Shown here one piece after another: positions 22,810-32,719 of a DNA stretch of 64,000 nt; position 1 is the first letter of the stretch, and the number at the start of each line of letters is the position of its first letter. A model generated the notes under the pieces. That model was given only the letters and a program-made list of their open reading frames with translations. It was not told the DNA's origin and did no database searches. The DNA is from Pictodentalium vernedei. Lineage: Eukaryota; Mollusca; Scaphopoda; Dentaliida; Dentaliidae. Made by a program: the position numbers and the translations under genes. The stretch lies in contig CM062291.1 of NCBI GenBank assembly GCA_031216915.1, forward strand, positions 37,328,484 through 37,392,483. Reading direction: 5' to 3'.

Positions 22810-24640
22810 GTTCTTGTGTTAGTCATAAAATAATATCAGAACCGCAATGGTTCCCTCAAGTCTAACCGACTCCATTATGCCACTATGGGCGGAGAAGGAT
22901 GTGAAGAACAAAAATTTCCCCTGATAAAGAAGGTCCGCTTGTGGAGGAAGCTTCGGGGAACATCCCATAACAGACACTTGAGAAGACTGATCCAAGGTTT
23001 CTGTGATGATAGAGGTGCTACTAGTAGGATTCACAACGAGACTGTTTGATGTTAAACAGAATCTACTGAATCAAATGAATTGGAGGATATGCGTATCCTA
23101 TCATCCATCCCCATGAGATCGGCAGAGCGTCTACTTCATAGCTCAATGGTCTGGGCATGGCAACACAAACGATGGTAACTGATTGTTCCGGTGTGTCGCA
23201 AACGGATCTATCATGGGGCGATCCCTCTGGCAGCAAATCTGTCCAAATACTCGCTTGTTGAGTGTACACTCCAATTGCAACAGGTGACCTTTCCGAGAGA
23301 GTGAGTCTGCTAGTACGTTCAGACGACCCGGTATATGACGGATAGAAAGATGAACATGATGATTCACGACATATTAGGAAAATCTTCTCCGTTAGCTGGC
23401 ATAATGGAAATGAATGGTGCCACCCTGGTTCCCGATGTACGCTACTACTGTCGAATTGTCAGACGAAATGTAACATGGACGTCCGTTATTATGTGAATCC
23501 AATGTTGTAGTGCTAGCTATAATTAACATCATCTTGTTGATGTTTATGTGTTTCTCCTGAAACTGAGGGTCCCAAAGACCCTGACACTTCGAGACTGCAG
23601 GACATAGGGTTGCACCCCAACCTGTCTGACTCACATCCGTCAAATTCGTGAAAGCTGGATGCGGCATTTGCAGCGTAACTCCCTGAGTTAACCACTGAAT
23701 ATCTGCCCAATTTGAACCCTTGTTTACTAGGTCCATTAAATCAATACTGGTTGAAGCGAAAGCTTCTTCACACTACAGTTCTGAGTAAAGAATATCTGGA
23801 GGGGACAGTCGCATGAATTCCCTCACTCTTAATGCATATGAATGTAGACAAATGCAAGCATAACAACTGACTAAATTTCGCTCTGGGTAACGGCAGACGA
23901 ACCAGATTGTTGTGAGTCTCAAAGCTCAATCACAAGTGAATAGACGACTTGTACGGAGCTAGATCCGACTTTTTCTCGTTTACGATGAAACCGAGACATC
24001 GGAGTAATAGAAGCAGACTCTGAACATCGTTCTGAAGAATAATTCTGTTGCCGTATCCCTGTAGAAGGTCATCCAAGTGAGCCGGCATCACCACAGACAA
24101 ATGAGCTCGTAAGTAAGACATTACCGAGTTCATTATTCGAATGAAATGCCCAGGGGGTCAGATTCAGACCAAAGCATATTGTTCTGATACACCTTCCCTT
24201 GTATGGTGAACCGCAGGTACTTTTAGAATGCCGGATGTACCAGGACATGAAAGTACAGATCCTTAGATCTATGCTTGCTGCATAGTCGATCACTCGAACA
24301 CTCGCTTTTACCAACTGAATGATTTCCATAAATAAACTTTTAGAGCCATGATTAACTTGTTATCCAGCTCAAGTCTATTACCGGTCGGAACGAGCCGTCT
24401 GGCTTTGGTACGAAGAACAGGTGACTGTAAAAATCTTGAGAATCCTGATTCTCGATGACCTGTATAGCTTCCTTTGATAAGAGAGCTTATACCTCCGGTA
24501 GGAGAAACTCTCTTATGCAAGAATTTGATGGAAGATTTGTCCAACGCAGACAACTTGTTAGTGGGGTTTTACTCAGAATGATAGCTGTAAGCCGTCCACG
24601 ACTACACTTCTCACCCACTGATCTTCCATGATTGTTATCC
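22810..24640 (-). pseudogene. DIRS B4 reverse transcriptase/RNase H pseudogene
   Basis: Frames at 23143-23367, 23392-23736, 23930-24133, 24069-24329 and 24308-24553 carry SIRHIPGRLNVLADSLSRKG, ISSDNSTVVAYIGNQGG, LTDVSQTGWGATL and the RT core, where the catalytic box reads HLDD instead of YLDD. Frame changes and stops separate the pieces. The normal location of the recombinase, left of this region, has none. Confidence 0.85.
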
Positions 24641-24689
24641 AGTTTTTTGCTGAGCTAGATAACCTTCCACCAATTGGCCATCAATAGAG

Positions 24690-25960
24690 GTCTAAACCAT
24701 CACCTGTATGACCTGCGAGGCTTACAGGAGGAGGAACCTTGTCCTCCCCGCGAAAAACCTTGTCTCGTCGGCCTAGGGGCGTCTGACTTATAGTCCCGAT
24801 CAGACCTACGCCCCTTTCCCAGGTCGCTATACTGACGACCTCCAGAGTAATTATAAGATGGTTTCTTGAACCCTCGTGATGAGTTTCCTTTTGACAATTT
24901 TTGTCTGGAACACCCTCCTTTATTCTTGTCTGCTGAAGCAGGTCGTTGATACACCGACTTCAAAAGCAGAGCACTAGACGCTTTCTCAGTAGCCTGTTCA
25001 TAGACTAACGAAAGCTAGTCGTTGAAAAAAAAATGTCCGGAAACCGGAGCAACTCGGAGAGAACTTTTCACCTTGTCATCTTATCAGTGATGACGACACA
25101 AGAGCAGCATCACATCTGATTAACTCCAGATTAGCCACTGTTAGGGCGAAGTTATACGTGGTAAACATAATTGCCCAGGAAAGAACTCTAAGAGAGGTAC
25201 GAACGTCCTCAAATTCCTTTCCCTTGAGATGTTGTGCCATAGCTCTTGTAAGGTGAGCTGCGTAAGACATAACGTCCAAATTCGCTCTATTTGAAGAAAT
25301 TGCCATCTCAATTGTGTCTGAGCGAATAGTGAATGATACAGGTATGGATACCTTTAGATCCCCGGCCTGCTCATCCAAATGCAGAAGAACTCTCTGAACA
25401 TCTTCCCCGACCATTTTTAAATAACGTGGTCCAAAAAACGGTATGTATACAGAAGATGAAGATAAGAAACCCCCTTCTTCTTCGCACTCAAGAGGATAAA
25501 TACGGCGTCATCTATATGGCCGAAGGCCTGCCACACCTGCATAAACTGAACCAGAAAAGAAAGGACTTCCTCCTTTGTCCGGATAAAGTATGCGCTTAAT
25601 GACGCCAGTGGTTTCTCTCTTGTCGTCGCAGCATTCTGCGGAACAAAATCAGGGTAGTATTGATGGATGAAAGCCATTGCAACCATGTACTGTTCCAAAA
25701 GGGAAGGGTAATCATCTTCCTCAACCTTTCACCATCCGAGAGAATCAGTTGCAAATCTCGGTCCATTGCATCTGCACAAACAGATGACTGGACCGACCCA
25801 GCACCATCCGACAGCCCAGATTCTGAGTCTCAGGGAGGCTGCATCTGCACTTGCTAGGATGCTGCGATTAGCTGCGCAATCTGCGACAGCAAGTCCATCA
25901 TCGAGGCCTGAGGAGCAGTGGTTTTCCATTCCTTAGCCATATGCTGCTCCTGGGACAGTG
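24690..25960 (-). pseudogene. DIRS B4 gag pseudogene
   Basis: An Arg/Ser/Gly-rich tail (frame 24700-24963, RGGQGSSSCKPRRSYR end) and central segments (25076-25414, 25417-25698: ANLDVMSYAAHLTRAM, YMVAMAFIHQYYPDFVPQ) match A2 gag. Stops and frame changes are present. It keeps the eight bases that A2 has lost near 31735. Confidence 0.82.
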
Positions 25961-26678
25961 TGTTGGAAACAGATCCTTTCTCAGAACGTCCCGATGATCA
26001 AGGCCTCATCTCCTTAGCTACCAGATGGTCCATCTTCACGTGTAAAGAGTGGTTCCTTCTTCATGCAGCAGGCTGGATATCAGAAGTCGGGTAGCTAGGA
26101 TCCGGTCGTGTGTGCTTAAATAATGTAGTGGAGGTAGCCGTGACAGAAAAAATGCTCAAGTTCCCCAAGGGAATATTAAGAGCCCAAGGGCATATGGATA
26201 GAGCCTAAGTGTGGACAAAATCCAAAATTTTTTGAGCTACACTACCGGAATAACAATCCATGTATCCTACAGTATACTACAGTAATAGAATGAAAAAAAG
26301 TACCTATATATGAGGACACTGATAATGTAAACAACGTCAATGTAAACAAGACATCAGGCACACGAAAAGGCTCAAAATCAGAACCAATTGAAATACTATC
26401 AAATGCAAAGCTAGATCTTCATATGAAGAAAAAACGATACATTGGACAGAAGATGCAAGACGAAAAGTCCTAACATCCCTAGGGTGAGGACATAACCCTG
26501 GGGAAGAAATAGAATAATATTCTGTAATAAATAGCCAAAAAGCTTAAAGAGTTTAACAGGAAGGGTTCATGGAAGGAATACTTAACAAACAGTGGAATAA
26601 TCATTTTTAAAAATGATGACGTCAGGCATATGTCTCGAAAGTTAAAAAATTTATAGTAATTTATATATTTTTTATACT

Positions 26679-26868
26679 TACCAATGACCCAGACTTAGCT
26701 GGTGCTAACTCCACAAAAACCAGGGCCAAACACAAATTTTGCTCCCCAATCCCCAAAATTTGCATCCAAAACAAAAAGAAATCATGTCCTAAAGGACCTC
26801 CATAGTACGACTCTACTGCGCATGCGCAGTGACGCAGTCGTCCCGAAATTGGCGCCAAATATCATTCT
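26679..26868 (+). repeat. DIRS A2 left inverted terminal repeat
   Basis: 190 bp, TACCAATGACCCAGACTTAG to CAAATATCATTCT. It is the reverse complement of 33555-33744 with a single mismatch (CTCCCC versus CCCCCC near 26733). Confidence 0.97.
26815..26830. promoter_or_regulatory. NRF-1-like palindrome in the DIRS terminal repeat
   Basis: ACTGCGCATGCGCAGT contains TGCGCATGCGCA, a perfect match to the animal NRF-1 consensus YGCGCAYGCGCR. TTGGCGCCAA, an E2F-like palindrome, lies 20 bp inward. Copies occur in the right repeat (33595-33606), in A1 (877-888) and in B3 (58791-58802). Binding is inferred, not shown. Confidence 0.6.
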
Positions 26869-26942
26869 TACTGGCAGTGCCTGGTCAGCGCTATGTACTC
26901 AGCGGGGAGGCAAGAGTTCCCAACTCAGGGAGGGCCATCCCC

Positions 26943-27031
26943 GTCTGGGTCATTGGTAAGTATAAAAAATATATAAATTACTATAAATTTTTTAACATTT
27001 TTATACTGTACCAATGACCCAGACTTAGCTG
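26943..27031. repeat. DIRS A2 internal complementary region
   Basis: 26943-26996 is the reverse complement of 26641-26694 and 26997-27031 that of 33722-33756, directly abutted. In DIRS elements this segment is thought to template joining of the two ends into a circle. Confidence 0.96.
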
Positions 27032-27627
27032 AATAGTAAACAGGCTGGAGGGCCTAGGACATAGAGGAAAATCCAATAAGCTCAATTATATAATAAAGAG
27101 GTAACCCCTTAAGGAGAAAAGGAGTATTAGGCTTTACATGTATCTTTCTTATTTAATATTAAATTAGAAAGATACACTACCCTTAATAATTGAGCACAAT
27201 AACATTCATGTTCTCTATTAACATCCAGTATAACCCTTATACTAATTATTTTTAAAACAAGCCAATAAATAAAGTAGTCCAGAGAATTGAGACTCTTTAT
27301 AATCATTTAAAAGTGTCCGAGTATTGTATATTAAAGCCCGTTTGACACTTGACATATACAAATGCTTCACACCGAGCTACACTTTAAAAATAAGACATGA
27401 ATGAAATTAAACATTAATATTACACTTTAAAACCATCCCGGAAGCGACTCAGAAATACTGTCTTGGAGGAGGCATTCCCTTGCTTTTCACTATAAAGCAG
27501 GTGACCTAAGGGAACACCCCCCCCCCCCCCTTCCCCTTGCCCTGGGTCAAATAGCCCAGAGCGAAGAGGGCAGCCGGACGGAGTCACTGCCGGAACAGAA
27601 AGCCTGCATAACTATAGTTGCAACTGT

Positions 27628-30516
27628 TTAGTGGACGACATTCTGAGCAACAGATAACGGACCTAAACAATGCAGGTCTCCAGAAATGGACTCAATATTT
27701 CTGAGATAAAAATTAGTAAATGTGGAAGGCTGAGACCAATAAGCAGCCTTCATTAAATCTGTAATAGCAACACTATTAGCATAAGCCCAGGAAGTAGAAA
27801 GAGCTCTTACTTCATGAGCAGAAATCTTAAGCACAGACTGCTGAGAAGAAGATAAATCTTCATACGCAGTACGGATAGTTAACTGAATCCATCTAGCAAT
27901 AGAATGGACTGAAATGTCCTTTCTATTAGGCATCAAAGACAGAAAGAAACGTTTCCGTCCCTTTCTGATGAACTGAGATCTCTGTTTATAGATACGTAGT
28001 GCTCTAACAGGACAGAGTAAAGGCCTACGCCCGTCTGAAGACGGAAGAGCCTTAATAACAATAGGTTCCGGATATTTATTAGGAGCCTGATTCTTAGCTA
28101 AAAAACCAACATTAGTAGTGAAGGTGATAGTGTTCCCAACACTACGATAATGAGAATCATCCACCGATAGTGCATGAAGCTCACTGACTCTTCTGGCAGA
28201 AGAGAAAGCTAAGAGAAAAGCTGTCTTATAAGATAAGAATTTGAAATCTACTGTCCCAAGAGGTTCAAATGGCTTTTCCTTCAATTTAAGGAGAACCCAA
28301 GCTAAATTCCACTTAGGAATTAATCTAAGAGTTCTGGGTCTATTTATCGAAAAGTTTCTAACCAATTTCGATAAAGAGACATTAGATCCAATTTGTAAAC
28401 TATCATGATGTGCATAGGTATCAGATAACATAGATCTATAACCCTTTATAGTAACAGGCTGCAGTTTGATTTCGTCAAACAAGTAAACTAGAAAGTTTGC
28501 AATGTCTGGTATAGAGGGATCAAATATATCTACAGAATGATCCCTACACCAACGACGGAAAACCTTCCACTTAGCCGCATAGTTTAGCGAAGAGGAGGTC
28601 CTCCTACAGTTAGAAATCGCGTCCACTGCTCGTCCTGTAAAGTGCTTGCCATGCAAGAAGGACCGCACAACGGAAAAACATGAAGGTTGAGACCTTGCGG
28701 GTTGTGATGGAGTTGGCGCGATTTCCCCTGCGAAAGAAGATCCTCTCGTGGAGGAAGCTTCCGCGGTAGGTCCCACAACAGACACCTGAGTAGATTTATC
28801 CACGGTCTCTGTGGCGACAGAGATGCTACCAACAGAATCTTGCATTGAGATTGGTTTATCTTTAGCAATACTTGTTGAATTAACGGCGCTGGAGGATACG
28901 CATATCCTATCATTCCGTCCCAAGGGATCGACAGAGCGTCTACTGCAAATGCTCTTGGATCCGGACACGGGGACACATACGTCTGCAACTGATTGTTGAG
29001 ATGTGTCGCAAATAAGTCTATCATTGGCCGTTCCCATTGGTAGCAAATCTGATTGAATACTTGTTTGTTGAGAGTCCACTCCGACGGCAACAAGCGACCC
29101 TTTCGTGAAAGGGAGTCTGCTAGCACATTCAGACGACCCGGTATGTGACGGACCGAAAGAAGAACGTGATGTTCCAACGCAAACAGAAGGATTCTTTCCG
29201 TTAGATTGAACAACGGAACTGAATGAGTGCCTCCCTGATTCCGTATATACGCCACTACTGTCGTATTGTCGGATAGGATTTGGACATGAGCATCGTGAAT
29301 AATGTCCATCCAGTGACGTAACGCAAGCCAAATTGACATCATTTCCTTGATGTTTATGTGCTTGCACAGGAATTGCGGATCCCAAAGACCCTGGCATCTC
29401 GAATCCGTTGGGATTAATGATGCACCCCAACCTGTTTGACTGGCATCCGTCATAATGGTAAAACTCGGATCCGGCAACTGCAGCGGAACTCCTTGAGTTA
29501 ACCACTGAATGTTTGCCCAAGTCTGAATCTCTTGTTTCACTTGATCTGACAAGAGAACGTCTACATCGAGCGAATGAATTTTCACACTCCAATTCTGAGT
29601 CAGGAAAATTTGAAGAGGCCGTGTGCGTAGCCGTCCCATCGGAATGAGATCCGCGGCGGCTCCGCACAGACCTATCAGTCTCATAAATTCTCTCGCCGTG
29701 ACTTTGTCTGCATTCAGACAATAGCGAGCGTAACAACTGACTAATTTCGCTCTGGTTAACGGCAGACGAACGAGATTGTTGTGCGTCTCGAAGCTCATTC
29801 CCAGATGAGTGAATGACTTGGACAGCACCAGATCCGACTTCTCCTCGTTTACTATGAAACCGAGACGTCGGAGCAATAGAAGAAGATTCTGAACATCGTT
29901 CTGAAGCGTTAACTCGTTGCCGTACCTCTGAAGAATGTCGTCCAGGTAGGCCGACGTTACCGCAGACGAATGAGCTCGGAAGTAGATCATTACCGAGTTC
30001 ATTACCCGAGTGAAAGCCCAGGGTGCTAGATTCAATCCGAAGCACATGGCCCGGAACTGATACACCACTCCTAGGACTGCGAAGCGTAGATACTTTCGGA
30101 ATGTCGGATGTACCATGACGTGAAAGTACGCATCTTTGAGATCTATGCTCGTTGCATAATTGTTCACCCGAATACTCACTCTGACCGATCGAATCGTCTC
30201 CATATAAAACTTCGGAGCGACGATCAGCTTGTTTATCCAGCTCAAATCTATGACTGGACGGAACGAGCCGTCTGGTTTCGGAACCAGAAACAGATGGCTG
30301 TAGAATCCCAGCGATTCCTGGTTTTCTACGACCTCTACCGCGTTCTTCATTAAAAGAGACTGCACCTCTGATACCAGAGCATCTCTTTTCTGAGGATTTG
30401 ACGGAAGATGAGTCCACTTTGGACTTCGAGTTAATGGAGGCTTTCGTTTGAAGGATATCTTTAGACCTTCCGAAGTCACTCCTCTCACCCACGGGTCGTC
30501 CGTAATCGACGCCCAC
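27628..30516 (-). CDS. DIRS A2 tyrosine recombinase ORF
   Basis: This 962-codon open frame has a C-terminal third that is a DIRS tyrosine recombinase, the integrase that inserts the circular DNA intermediate. Catalytic residues are visible: Arg776 in ARRVSEL, His901 and Arg904 in HEVR, Trp927 in AYWSQPS and the nucleophile Tyr937 in TNFYLR. A core-binding domain precedes them (about 640-740, WKVFRRWC, TIKGYRSMLS). The first 600 or so residues are Ser-rich and overlap the RT/RNase H frame entirely; the true start is probably internal, since the ATG at 30516 has no special support. It shares its frame with gag. Overlap of these two ORFs is typical of DIRS elements. No stops or frameshifts in the catalytic part. 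Confidence 0.93.
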   Translation of the reverse strand: MGVDYGRPVGERSDFGRSKDILQTKASINSKSKVDSSSVKSSEKRCSGIRGAVSFNEERGRGRRKPGIAGILQPSVSGSETRRLVPSSHRFELDKQADRRSEVLYGDDSIGQSEYSGEQLCNEHRSQRCVLSRHGTSDIPKVSTLRSPRSGVSVPGHVLRIESSTLGFHSGNELGNDLLPSSFVCGNVGLPGRHSSEVRQRVNASERCSESSSIAPTSRFHSKRGEVGSGAVQVIHSSGNELRDAQQSRSSAVNQSEISQLLRSLLSECRQSHGERIYETDRSVRSRRGSHSDGTATHTASSNFPDSELECENSFARCRRSLVRSSETRDSDLGKHSVVNSRSSAAVAGSEFYHYDGCQSNRLGCIINPNGFEMPGSLGSAIPVQAHKHQGNDVNLACVTSLDGHYSRCSCPNPIRQYDSSGVYTESGRHSFSSVVQSNGKNPSVCVGTSRSSFGPSHTGSSECASRLPFTKGSLVAVGVDSQQTSIQSDLLPMGTANDRLICDTSQQSVADVCVPVSGSKSICSRRSVDPLGRNDRICVSSSAVNSTSIAKDKPISMQDSVGSISVATETVDKSTQVSVVGPTAEASSTRGSSFAGEIAPTPSQPARSQPSCFSVVRSFLHGKHFTGRAVDAISNCRRTSSSLNYAAKWKVFRRWCRDHSVDIFDPSIPDIANFLVYLFDEIKLQPVTIKGYRSMLSDTYAHHDSLQIGSNVSLSKLVRNFSINRPRTLRLIPKWNLAWVLLKLKEKPFEPLGTVDFKFLSYKTAFLLAFSSARRVSELHALSVDDSHYRSVGNTITFTTNVGFLAKNQAPNKYPEPIVIKALPSSDGRRPLLCPVRALRIYKQRSQFIRKGRKRFFLSLMPNRKDISVHSIARWIQLTIRTAYEDLSSSQQSVLKISAHEVRALSTSWAYANSVAITDLMKAAYWSQPSTFTNFYLRNIESISGDLHCLGPLSVAQNVVH

Positions 30517-30899
30517 TCTTGAGAAAAACTCGACAACCTTCCGCCAACCGGAACGCGATAGAGGTTTAAGCCATCACCTCCTGGATCTGCGAGGCCTGCG
30601 GTAGGAGAAACCACGTCTTCCACGACCCGCACCTCGCCTCGTCGACCTCGGGGCGTCCGACCGATTGTCCCGGCCTGAAGGACGTCCCGAACGAGAGTCG
30701 CTATCCTGACGGTCTCTCGAATAAGAGCCAGAGGACGCACCGGAACCTCTATAGGAACCTCTCTTGGGCGCATAAGACCCAGAAGTGCCCGCCTTATTCG
30801 TGTCTGCTGTATCCGACCTTTTAGGAGCGGATCTGAACAACAGAGAATCACTAGCTTTCTTTTTAATATTATCATAAATAGCGGAAAGCTTGCCGTCAA
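28584..30899 (-). CDS. DIRS A2 reverse transcriptase/RNase H ORF
   Basis: This 771-codon open frame copies element RNA into DNA and degrades the RNA strand. RT motifs are in order: LVPKPDGSFRPVIDLS, ATSIDLKDAYFHV, FGLNLAPWAFTRVM and the catalytic YLDD at residues 318-321. RNase H shows Asp485 (MTDASQTGWG), Glu519 (NIKEMMS) and Asp544 (ILSDNTT), followed by RHIPGRLNVLADSLSRKG, a signature shared with other DIRS elements. The first 110 residues overlap the gag C-terminus in another frame and look non-functional, so translation probably begins near 30570 or by +1 frameshift from gag. No inactivating change seen. Confidence 0.94.
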   Translation of the reverse strand: MTASFPLFMIILKRKLVILCCSDPLLKGRIQQTRIRRALLGLMRPREVPIEVPVRPLALIRETVRIATLVRDVLQAGTIGRTPRGRRGEVRVVEDVVSPTAGLADPGGDGLNLYRVPVGGRLSSFSQEWASITDDPWVRGVTSEGLKISFKRKPPLTRSPKWTHLPSNPQKRDALVSEVQSLLMKNAVEVVENQESLGFYSHLFLVPKPDGSFRPVIDLSWINKLIVAPKFYMETIRSVRVSIRVNNYATSIDLKDAYFHVMVHPTFRKYLRFAVLGVVYQFRAMCFGLNLAPWAFTRVMNSVMIYFRAHSSAVTSAYLDDILQRYGNELTLQNDVQNLLLLLRRLGFIVNEEKSDLVLSKSFTHLGMSFETHNNLVRLPLTRAKLVSCYARYCLNADKVTAREFMRLIGLCGAAADLIPMGRLRTRPLQIFLTQNWSVKIHSLDVDVLLSDQVKQEIQTWANIQWLTQGVPLQLPDPSFTIMTDASQTGWGASLIPTDSRCQGLWDPQFLCKHINIKEMMSIWLALRHWMDIIHDAHVQILSDNTTVVAYIRNQGGTHSVPLFNLTERILLFALEHHVLLSVRHIPGRLNVLADSLSRKGRLLPSEWTLNKQVFNQICYQWERPMIDLFATHLNNQLQTYVSPCPDPRAFAVDALSIPWDGMIGYAYPPAPLIQQVLLKINQSQCKILLVASLSPQRPWINLLRCLLWDLPRKLPPREDLLSQGKSRQLHHNPQGLNLHVFPLCGPSCMASTLQDEQWTRFLTVGGPPLR

Positions 30900-31716
30900 A
30901 GAGAAGATCTCCTGAGACCGAAGCGACTCTAAGAGAGTTCTTCACCTTAGAATCCACTAGTGTGGATGTAGACAGGGCTGCGTCACGTCTAACCAACTCC
31001 AGATTTGCCACTGAAAGGGCGGAGTTACACGTGGAATAAGCTACTGCCCTTGAAAGAAGTCTTAAAGAGGATTGTATATCCTGAAACTCTTCCCCTTGAA
31101 GGCGCAGTGATAACGCCTTAGTAAGGTGATCTGCGTAAGATAAGGCATCTAAATTGGCTCTGTTAGACGCAATAGCTGTTTCCAACACTGCGGTTGGAAT
31201 AGAAGCTGACGACGGTAATGATAGCTCTAAGTCTTCCGCCTCATCGTCCATACGCAGAGGAACTCTCGGTATACCCTGACCTGCCGTGTCGAATTTATTC
31301 CTTGCATTAATGAAAGGCAGGTTGAGAGTATTTGCGGACAAGAAACCTGCTTTCCCCGTCCTGGAAGCAAGTTTAAAAATAGCGTCGTTCAATAATTCAA
31401 ATGTTCTTGCAACATTATTGGACTGCGACGGAAACTCGGGAGCGATGTCCCTGAACCGCTCAAAAAATTCAGAGTCCAATGACGCTATAATTCTCCTGTC
31501 CGGAAGCGCAGCAGTCTGGCCCGACGGAACAACTTGAGGAAGAAAGTGCCGGATGAAGTCCACGGCAGCTTTATGTTGTTCCGAAAGGGATAGCTCCAAT
31601 TCATCCGTATCCCTTTCACCATCCGGTCGGACCTCCCGATGTTCCCGGTCGTCCGCCCCCGATGCTTCGGCGGAGCGTACCGACCCAGCGCCGTCGGATA
31701 ATTCTCGATCCGACAC
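30574..31716 (-). CDS. DIRS A2 gag, C-terminal part
   Basis: 380 codons of a gag-like structural protein that should package element RNA. An acidic N-terminus (ELSDGAG...DDREHREVRPDGERD) is followed by a mostly helical middle (DFIRHFLPQVV, ANLDALSYADHLTKAL, RLLSRAVAYSTCNSALSVAN) and an Arg/Ser/Gly-rich tail (SRDRQDSDSRSGRPSGRDN, ending YRRPRRSRR) suited to nucleic-acid binding. The ATG at 31716 is probably not the real start: the reading continues from the upstream frame at 31616-32719, from which it is cut off by an 8-bp deletion near 31735. Sibling remnants occur at 3771-6660, 24690-25960 and about 56370-57430. Confidence 0.85.
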   Translation of the reverse strand: MSDRELSDGAGSVRSAEASGADDREHREVRPDGERDTDELELSLSEQHKAAVDFIRHFLPQVVPSGQTAALPDRRIIASLDSEFFERFRDIAPEFPSQSNNVARTFELLNDAIFKLASRTGKAGFLSANTLNLPFINARNKFDTAGQGIPRVPLRMDDEAEDLELSLPSSASIPTAVLETAIASNRANLDALSYADHLTKALSLRLQGEEFQDIQSSLRLLSRAVAYSTCNSALSVANLELVRRDAALSTSTLVDSKVKNSLRVASVSGDLLFDGKLSAIYDNIKKKASDSLLFRSAPKRSDTADTNKAGTSGSYAPKRGSYRGSGASSGSYSRDRQDSDSRSGRPSGRDNRSDAPRSTRRGAGRGRRGFSYRRPRRSRR

Positions 31717-32719
31717 CGTTTCTGTCGGCTGCTGGGATAAGCTGTGCTATCTGCACTAGAATGTCCGACGTCGAGACCTGCGGAGGCGCGGTCTTTCGCT
31801 GCTTCGCCGAGGGCAGCTCCGCATCAGATGGCTCCCGCATACTTTTCCTATGCGAACGTCCGGAGTCCATCGGTCTCGAATCCCTGGCTGCCGGATGGTG
31901 TGACCTGGTCGCCGAAGAATCCTTCATCGGCGAAGCTGGCAAAATATCGGAGGTCACGCAGCCAAGGTGCGGTCGTGTGCGCCGACGAGAAGAGGAAGCC
32001 TTAACAGTCTCTGCGGACTGCTTATACAACGGAGCGTCCTGAGCGACGGACGTATGCTCCGCTAAAGACACATTTTGTACCACAACATCTGGTCCCAGAT
32101 GTTGTTGTACGAGAGAGGGGCCTCTCTCGCTCGCGGCCCGGCTGGACCTGGACGAGCTAGGAACCGGACTAAAAGGCTTCCTCCGTTCTCGTTCACTATC
32201 CGCCGTCACTGGGTGTGCATCTATTATTTTTATAGTGCTCGCATCACCCAAAATTTCCTCTTGGACCGCATCGGACAAACCCGGCTGCCGAACCATTCGG
32301 TGAATGGACGCTACACCGGGCGAGCTAGCGGACGACATTTGTCTAATCTCCATGAGCACTTTTGCCGCTAGCTCTGAATTCATTTGTGACGACGGACGCA
32401 CACTTGAAGAAGATAACATGGAAACATCACCCTGTTCTGGTTCCTCTGAAATAGAAACTGAGAGAGTAGAGTGACCTTGTGGAGAAAGAGCCGGCATCGC
32501 TCTTTCTCCAGAAACAACATATCGTGACACACGTTTCCAATGTTTCTCATCCCAATGTTCACATATAGGACAGGGATTAATGCGAGAACACTGACTACAA
32601 TTAATACAATGATCATGAAAGTCAGAGGAAGATTTCTTCCTATTACAATTTGAACAATGTCCCTTCATTGTGAAAGAACAACAATAAGTCCTAGTTACTC
32701 GCAAAAACCCCTGACACAA
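31616..32719 (-). CDS. DIRS A2 gag, N-terminal part (Cys-rich), frameshifted
   Basis: 367 codons; the likely start is the second Met (32668). The N-terminus has a zinc-binding-like cluster with Cys at 22, 25, 38, 41, 44, 50 and 53 (HCSNC, HCINCSQC, CPIC). A Ser-rich low-complexity segment follows, ending in SDILVQIAQLIP. The frame then runs into a stop because eight bases (AATGCTGC on the plus strand), present in copies A1, B4 and B3 in identical or near-identical form, are missing here near 31735. The rest of gag continues in another frame at 30574-31716. As it stands this copy cannot make full-length gag without frameshifting. Confidence 0.83.
   Translation of the reverse strand: MCQGFLRVTRTYCCSFTMKGHCSNCNRKKSSSDFHDHCINCSQCSRINPCPICEHWDEKHWKRVSRYVVSGERAMPALSPQGHSTLSVSISEEPEQGDVSMLSSSSVRPSSQMNSELAAKVLMEIRQMSSASSPGVASIHRMVRQPGLSDAVQEEILGDASTIKIIDAHPVTADSERERRKPFSPVPSSSRSSRAASERGPSLVQQHLGPDVVVQNVSLAEHTSVAQDAPLYKQSAETVKASSSRRRTRPHLGCVTSDILPASPMKDSSATRSHHPAARDSRPMDSGRSHRKSMREPSDAELPSAKQRKTAPPQVSTSDILVQIAQLIPAADRNGVGSRIIRRRWVGTLRRSIGGGRPGTSGGPTGW

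Larger units (their letters stand above)
22020..26640 (-). mobile_element. DIRS-like copy B4, left part (interrupted by A2)
   Basis: This decayed family-B DIRS copy lacks its left terminal repeat; it starts at about 22020 beside a minisatellite. Bases 22030-22800 match B3 at 54410-55080, including the shared (GT)n/poly-G tract (22716-22765), and hold no recombinase. Then come RNase H, RT and gag remnants. It breaks at ...CAGGCATATGTCTCGAAA (26640), where A2 is inserted, and continues at 33757. Confidence 0.85.

Noticed and set aside
30574-30899. First 110 residues of the RT open frame as part of the protein
   Set aside because: They overlap gag's Arg-rich tail in another frame and resemble no RT sequence; the conserved part begins after about 30570.
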